A program made the translations under genes and the position numbers. Of a stretch of 64,000 bases of DNA, positions 60,483 through 64,000 are shown in pieces. How positions within the stretch are numbered: position 1 is the stretch's first letter; each line of letters begins with the position of its first letter. The notes under the pieces are model-generated. The model ran no database searches. It saw only the letters and a list, made by a program, of their open reading frames with translations, and was not told the DNA's origin. Origin of the DNA: Tubulanus polymorphus (taxonomy: Eukaryota; Nemertea; Palaeonemertea; Tubulaniformes; Tubulanidae); contig NC_134031.1 of NCBI RefSeq assembly GCF_964204645.1, forward strand, positions 17,233,307-17,297,306. Reading direction: 5' to 3'.

Positions 60483-61245
60483 CTTAATCAATAATATTAT
60501 CGTTTTTATTGTCGTTTAGTAGTGAGAGGACATGTCACCATCGATTTTCATCATATTTTACATTATAAACATTTTGACACTTAATTCACGGGTCATTTAA
60601 CTTAAATTTAAGTTATTTAATTATGTCCGTCTTGATTTTCCATCTAGTGATTTGCAAAAAGTTAGTTTCTTTTTCACTTCGAATCAAATTCATCACAATT
60701 TTCACCCATTTTGAATTGTTCTCTGCAATCGTCCCGAGATTTCAGATGGAAAATCCTGGAATGATAAGAAAAATATCTATCTTCATCCTTTCTCCAGTTC
60801 CCTTCGGCGTTTTGAAACGCCCACATGAAAAGAAATACTTTCCCCCTTCGTAAAACATGAAATATAATAAAAAAATGGAATATATATTTGTCTAATTATA
60901 TAATTTTTCAATCGGCAGTCCTGAAGGATGCCTTTTGGTTTCTTGAAAAAAAAAAACTGATAAAAAGTCTTTCTTGATAGATGATGAATAAACTTGAGAC
61001 ATACTGACTCATATTCGCTTGAGCGGAGATCTAGAAAATAATATCGTAGATGCATGACTCGATAAGCGACATGATATATAGCAGCAGGTTTGTGGGCCTG
61101 TGATGGGCGGTATATAGGCCACGATCTATCCACCTGTCGCACCCGGTGAGCGCCTATCATCCGCTGTCATTCTACAAGATTCTACGACGAAACTTGATGT
61201 ATCACCCGGGCGCGCGGTGCGTCAACCTGCCTGCGAGACTCAACG
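60483..61245. other. No supported gene
   Basis: AT-rich DNA with TATA-rich minus-strand open frames lacking any feature. Acceptor-like CAG sites occur (for example before ATGGAAAATCCTGGAATG at 60747), but no exon can be justified. Confidence 0.4.
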
Positions 61246-61440
61246 TTATTCACCCGAGCGGCAGTCTGTCAATTTATTGAGAACGATGATGCCAGTTCCT
61301 TGACGTTTTAAGAAATCAGTCATGACCTCACTATACGATTCGGGGTCGTGGGAAGACGCGTTCGAGTCCATATAACATACCACGAAACGTACATAAAAAT
61401 ATTCGATATCTTTGATGCGGTTCCCCGCAACAAAAGCCAT
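61246..61440 (-). CDS. Unassigned short ORF or exon (64 codons)
   Basis: Reads MAFVAGNRIKDIEYFYVRFV, then a Ser/Asp-rich SSHDPESYSEVMTDFLKRQ and a TGIIVLNKLTDC segment, ending SGE, stop. Codon choice looks protein-like (mixed C/G/T third positions, few rare codons). It is preceded by an acceptor-like TTCTTTAGTAG, and an overlapping frame just upstream (MDFRYFCKAVFDFDGPELSR) also looks coding, so it may be one exon of an incomplete minus-strand gene. I do not recognise the protein. Confidence 0.3.
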   Translation of the reverse strand: MAFVAGNRIKDIEYFYVRFVVCYMDSNASSHDPESYSEVMTDFLKRQGTGIIVLNKLTDCRSGE

Positions 61441-61648
61441 TACCTACTAAAGAAGCCTTTCTAGACAATTCGGGCCCGTCAAAGTCAAAAACCGCTTTAC
61501 AAAAATAGCGGAAATCCATGACGGCTAGATAATGTAATGAACAACAACAACAAATACAGCAAAAATTGCTCCAGATTCTGCTTTTTAAAAGTCTGTATAT
61601 TTTACCAACGATCACGCCCGGGGATGATCCGTCTTTTTTTTATTCCAG

Positions 61649-61812
61649 GCACCGTTTCTACCAATGACTTTTTAGCCGCGTCATTTCGTTCCATTATTAC
61701 AACTTCCAAACACATCTTCATCTATTATTCACAACAAAAGTATAATGGTATCATCGACTTGAGAGGCCTAGTATGGCTTGACAAGTCCGGGAAGTTTATC
61801 AACGCATTTTAA
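61649..61812 (+). CDS. Possible terminal coding exon (54 codons)
   Basis: A very strong acceptor (CTTTTTTTTATTCCAG) leads into an open frame in phase 1 encoding TVSTNDFLAASFRSII, then IFIYYSQQKYNGIIDLRGLV, then WLDKSGKFINAF and TAA. Codon use is protein-like. It could be the last exon of the gene starting at 60312 (same strand), but no connecting exon is visible. Family unknown. Confidence 0.35.
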
Positions 61813-61869
61813 AGGTTGAAGATTTCGATTATCGATTTTCCCTATACGTTATAAACGAATACGTCAGTG

Positions 61870-62028
61870 AATGAAAACCCACAGTAGATTTGTAGAAACA
61901 GTTTTTGGTCCTCTGAAGATGAGGTTTAGTTCTAACCTAGAAACTGTTAAGAAATAAACTGTTTCTACAAATCTACTGTGGGTTTTTATTCGTTCTATAC
62001 TGAGATTTATATCAGTTCACTACAGTCC
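61870..62028. mobile_element. Foldback insertion flanked by 11-bp direct repeats
   Basis: ATACGTCAGTG occurs at 61859-61869 and again at 62029-62039, bracketing about 160 bp. Inside, arms 61869-61904 and 61956-61991 are complementary over 36 bases with one mismatch. The loop contains CTGAAGATGAGGTTTAG and AACCTAGAAACTGTT, i.e. CTGAAGA, a short AGGTT/AACCT stem, then GAAAC. The variable-length direct repeat suits insertion by target-primed reverse transcription. Confidence 0.7.
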
Positions 62029-62039
62029 ATACGTCAGTG

Positions 62040-64000
62040 TTCGATCCAGACGCAGCTGAAGCCACAGGTCCGTGACTTTCGAATGAACTCCTCGCAAAAA
62101 AGTTTGGTTACACTCGGTTTTGATTCGAAAGTACTATTTAACTATAACTATTAAGCTTAATACACTTACAGCTATTACAACATATTAGGGCTTTGATAGC
62201 CTATATTAAATCTGCTATATAAGATTTTTATATCAGCGAACTTCGCTCGGAGGACATATTCGAGCATAACACTTTCAAAAGATTCCCAGGGAAGGCTCTC
62301 AGATTCGCGTTCAGTTCGAAGCAAATCAAAAACGAACCCCGTATTCCTCGACCTGAAACCATAAACCATCAAATTTTTGAATTATATTCCTCTAATGCAA
62401 TATCGTGTGATAACACTAATGTATAAATAAAATTGCAACCGTGAGAAAGTTGCGAGAATGAGACGGAAATTTTATCAAATCTCTGGGATGAGAAAATCGT
62501 GAAGATATGGTTAGAGTTGATAGCTTATAATCGCATAATGATGACCTTGTGCGGTCTTATCGCTGGCATACGATCGAGACGTTGGGCTTAGCATTCACGC
62601 ATTTACACTGGGATTGTCATTCGGCGCCTTTGTCATCATTTTCCTGCCGTAAGTGGCAACTTGTAAATGCCGGAAAACCATCAAAATGACGTTTGAGAAT
62701 GTTTGAAGCTTATCAGAATCAAACACTATAATAGATACAAAAATTATTCGGTGGCCGTGAGAAACACGGTTTTATCTGGCACGAAATGATGTACTTTAGG
62801 CCCTCCACTGATAAACTGATTTTAATGTTATTTACCTTTATCAGTTAAATCTTTGATTCTTAGCGTGAGATCTCGATTTTATATTCACAGACAATATGAG
62901 AGTCAAATCTTAAAACTTAGACCTGATTATAGGGTACCTGGGACCAGTTCCACGGAACGACTCGAAGTGTCATAATTGATAATAGTGGAACTTTAAGTAG
63001 GCTCCGCAAAACTGGTTTTAGATTGGGGACGGTTCAACAGCCATGACTTGGACGTAAGATCAGCCACGATCTCGGTTCTATAGCCGAAATAATGACTTAA
63101 GTCCGGTCGTAAGATTTGAACAACTTTTTGACTTAAAGTCTATGTAAAACTATGGAAGCGCAGCTCGAACTGTAAATCAAGGCCGTTGCAATCCCATCAA
63201 AATGCAATATGTATGATCCTTCATTCACGATTATTATGTAGAATTCACTTTCCCTTGTAATTCACAGTCATTTTGAAAGGGAACTTTTCTTGATTGTTTA
63301 TGAAAATTACTGTCCCGAAATCAATCGGTTTGAAATCGCTTTTGCTGGAGCCAGTTCCAGTCTCTTTGCCTCACGATGAAATCTAGAGTCGAACTACGAA
63401 AATATGAACGGAAAATAACCAATTAATTCAGAAATAATAATTACCAGTATCTTTATTTTCACTCTTTGTTCGGTAAATGCTCGCACAAGTTTTCGCATGA
63501 TATGCATTTATTATATACAATATAATAAGCAAATATTCATTTATATTTATATTACGGTACATGGTTACAGGTATCCTGGCGCAACTTCAAGCAGGTCTAT
63601 CACACAATTTTTACAATATGTCGTTGCATATAAGTACAAGGCCGCAGGTCGGAAAAATCGCACGTTAGAAAATTGTTTTCCAGCAGATTTTTCGATTCTA
63701 ACTAAAACCTTTATATATATATATTTATTCATCATCACAGAGATCTTTGTAATATTCATGTTTCTTTAATGATATCAATACTTAATGTGTTTAAATTTCT
63801 TTTTGTATATACAAACTTACACATATCTTACAAATTTACAATTAAAGTTCTTGTGAACTATATACATACTTTCTACACCGGACTTATTGCCATATATAGA
63901 TGGTATTATTTAAATATACATATGAAACAAAACACAACAAACTTCTTACTTAGATTACACGATAAGGCCGAATCTCGACGGAAGCCCAAAATCATACAGA
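62040..64000. other. Trailing stretch, no gene supported
   Basis: A minus-strand frame from 62352 down to 62175 follows a good acceptor (GGTTTCAG|GTCGAGG) and reads RNTGFVFDLLRTERESES; another frame of the same segment is also open, so I leave it unassigned. Pieces resembling the GGGACCAGTTCCAC element lie at about 62938-63070. The rest is AT-rich with short TATA runs (about 63710). Confidence 0.35.

Noticed and set aside
61355-61362. Possible tRNA B-box (GCGTTCGAGTCC-like)
   Set aside because: No matching A-box, acceptor stem or anticodon arm at the required distances; the word falls inside an exon-like ORF.
62545-62650. Hydrophobic IHAFTLGLSFGAFVIIFLP followed by GTAAGT
   Set aside because: Could be a transmembrane exon, but the frame is closed just upstream and no acceptor in the right phase is present.

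Overview
This is a eukaryotic window: AT-rich intergenic DNA, spliced genes with GT..AG introns, AATAAA signals, microsatellites, short inverted-repeat elements and a large satellite. The gene set (a Mab-21-domain protein, an NKY-like amidated neuropeptide precursor, a discoidin plus von Willebrand A secreted protein, a FMRFamide-receptor-like GPCR) fits a marine lophotrochozoan invertebrate such as a mollusc, annelid or relative. That placement is inference from gene families.

Layout. At 1-2.7 kb I see no gene, only microsatellites. At 2.7-6.2 kb (+) is a four-exon Mab-21-like gene (612 aa) with a long acidic tail. At 7.67-8.0 kb (-) is a 112-aa neuropeptide precursor whose coding exon follows a clear 5'UTR splice acceptor. 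From 8.4 to 42.9 kb I recognise no gene. This 34-kb stretch carries several foldback/MITE elements (23.2, 24.1, 24.3, 34.0, 37.8, 39.5 and 39.6 kb), a dispersed-repeat pair (25.9 and 30.0 kb), a duplicated (CTCCCT)n block (31.9-32.3 kb) and a (CCAG)n tract (42.1 kb). At 43.0-44.7 kb (+) is a six-exon secreted F5/8C + vWA protein, tail-to-tail with a single-exon GPCR at 44.9-46.0 kb (-).

From 46.9 to 55.5 kb is repetitive: a ~135-bp array, then a ~5.3-kb satellite of alternating ~82- and ~73-bp monomers with higher-order organisation and decaying edges. At 56.5-59.5 kb (-) is the most unusual gene: three exons encoding 577 aa, with a hexapeptide acidic minisatellite, a papain-like domain resembling the peptidase C76 / herpesvirus tegument deubiquitinase fold, and an arginine-rich C-terminus. 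A GC-rich duplicated spacer separates it from a divergent small secreted ORF at 60.3 kb. From 61.2 to 62.4 kb there are loose exon-like ORFs and a foldback insertion flanked by an 11-bp direct repeat. The remainder to 64 kb is unassigned.

The genes do not form a pathway, as expected for an animal chromosome. The observations most worth following are the C76-like gene, the foldback elements with hammerhead-ribozyme-like cores, the structured satellite, and the neuropeptide. All splice models were built by eye from splice signals, reading phase and domain continuity; none has transcript support here.
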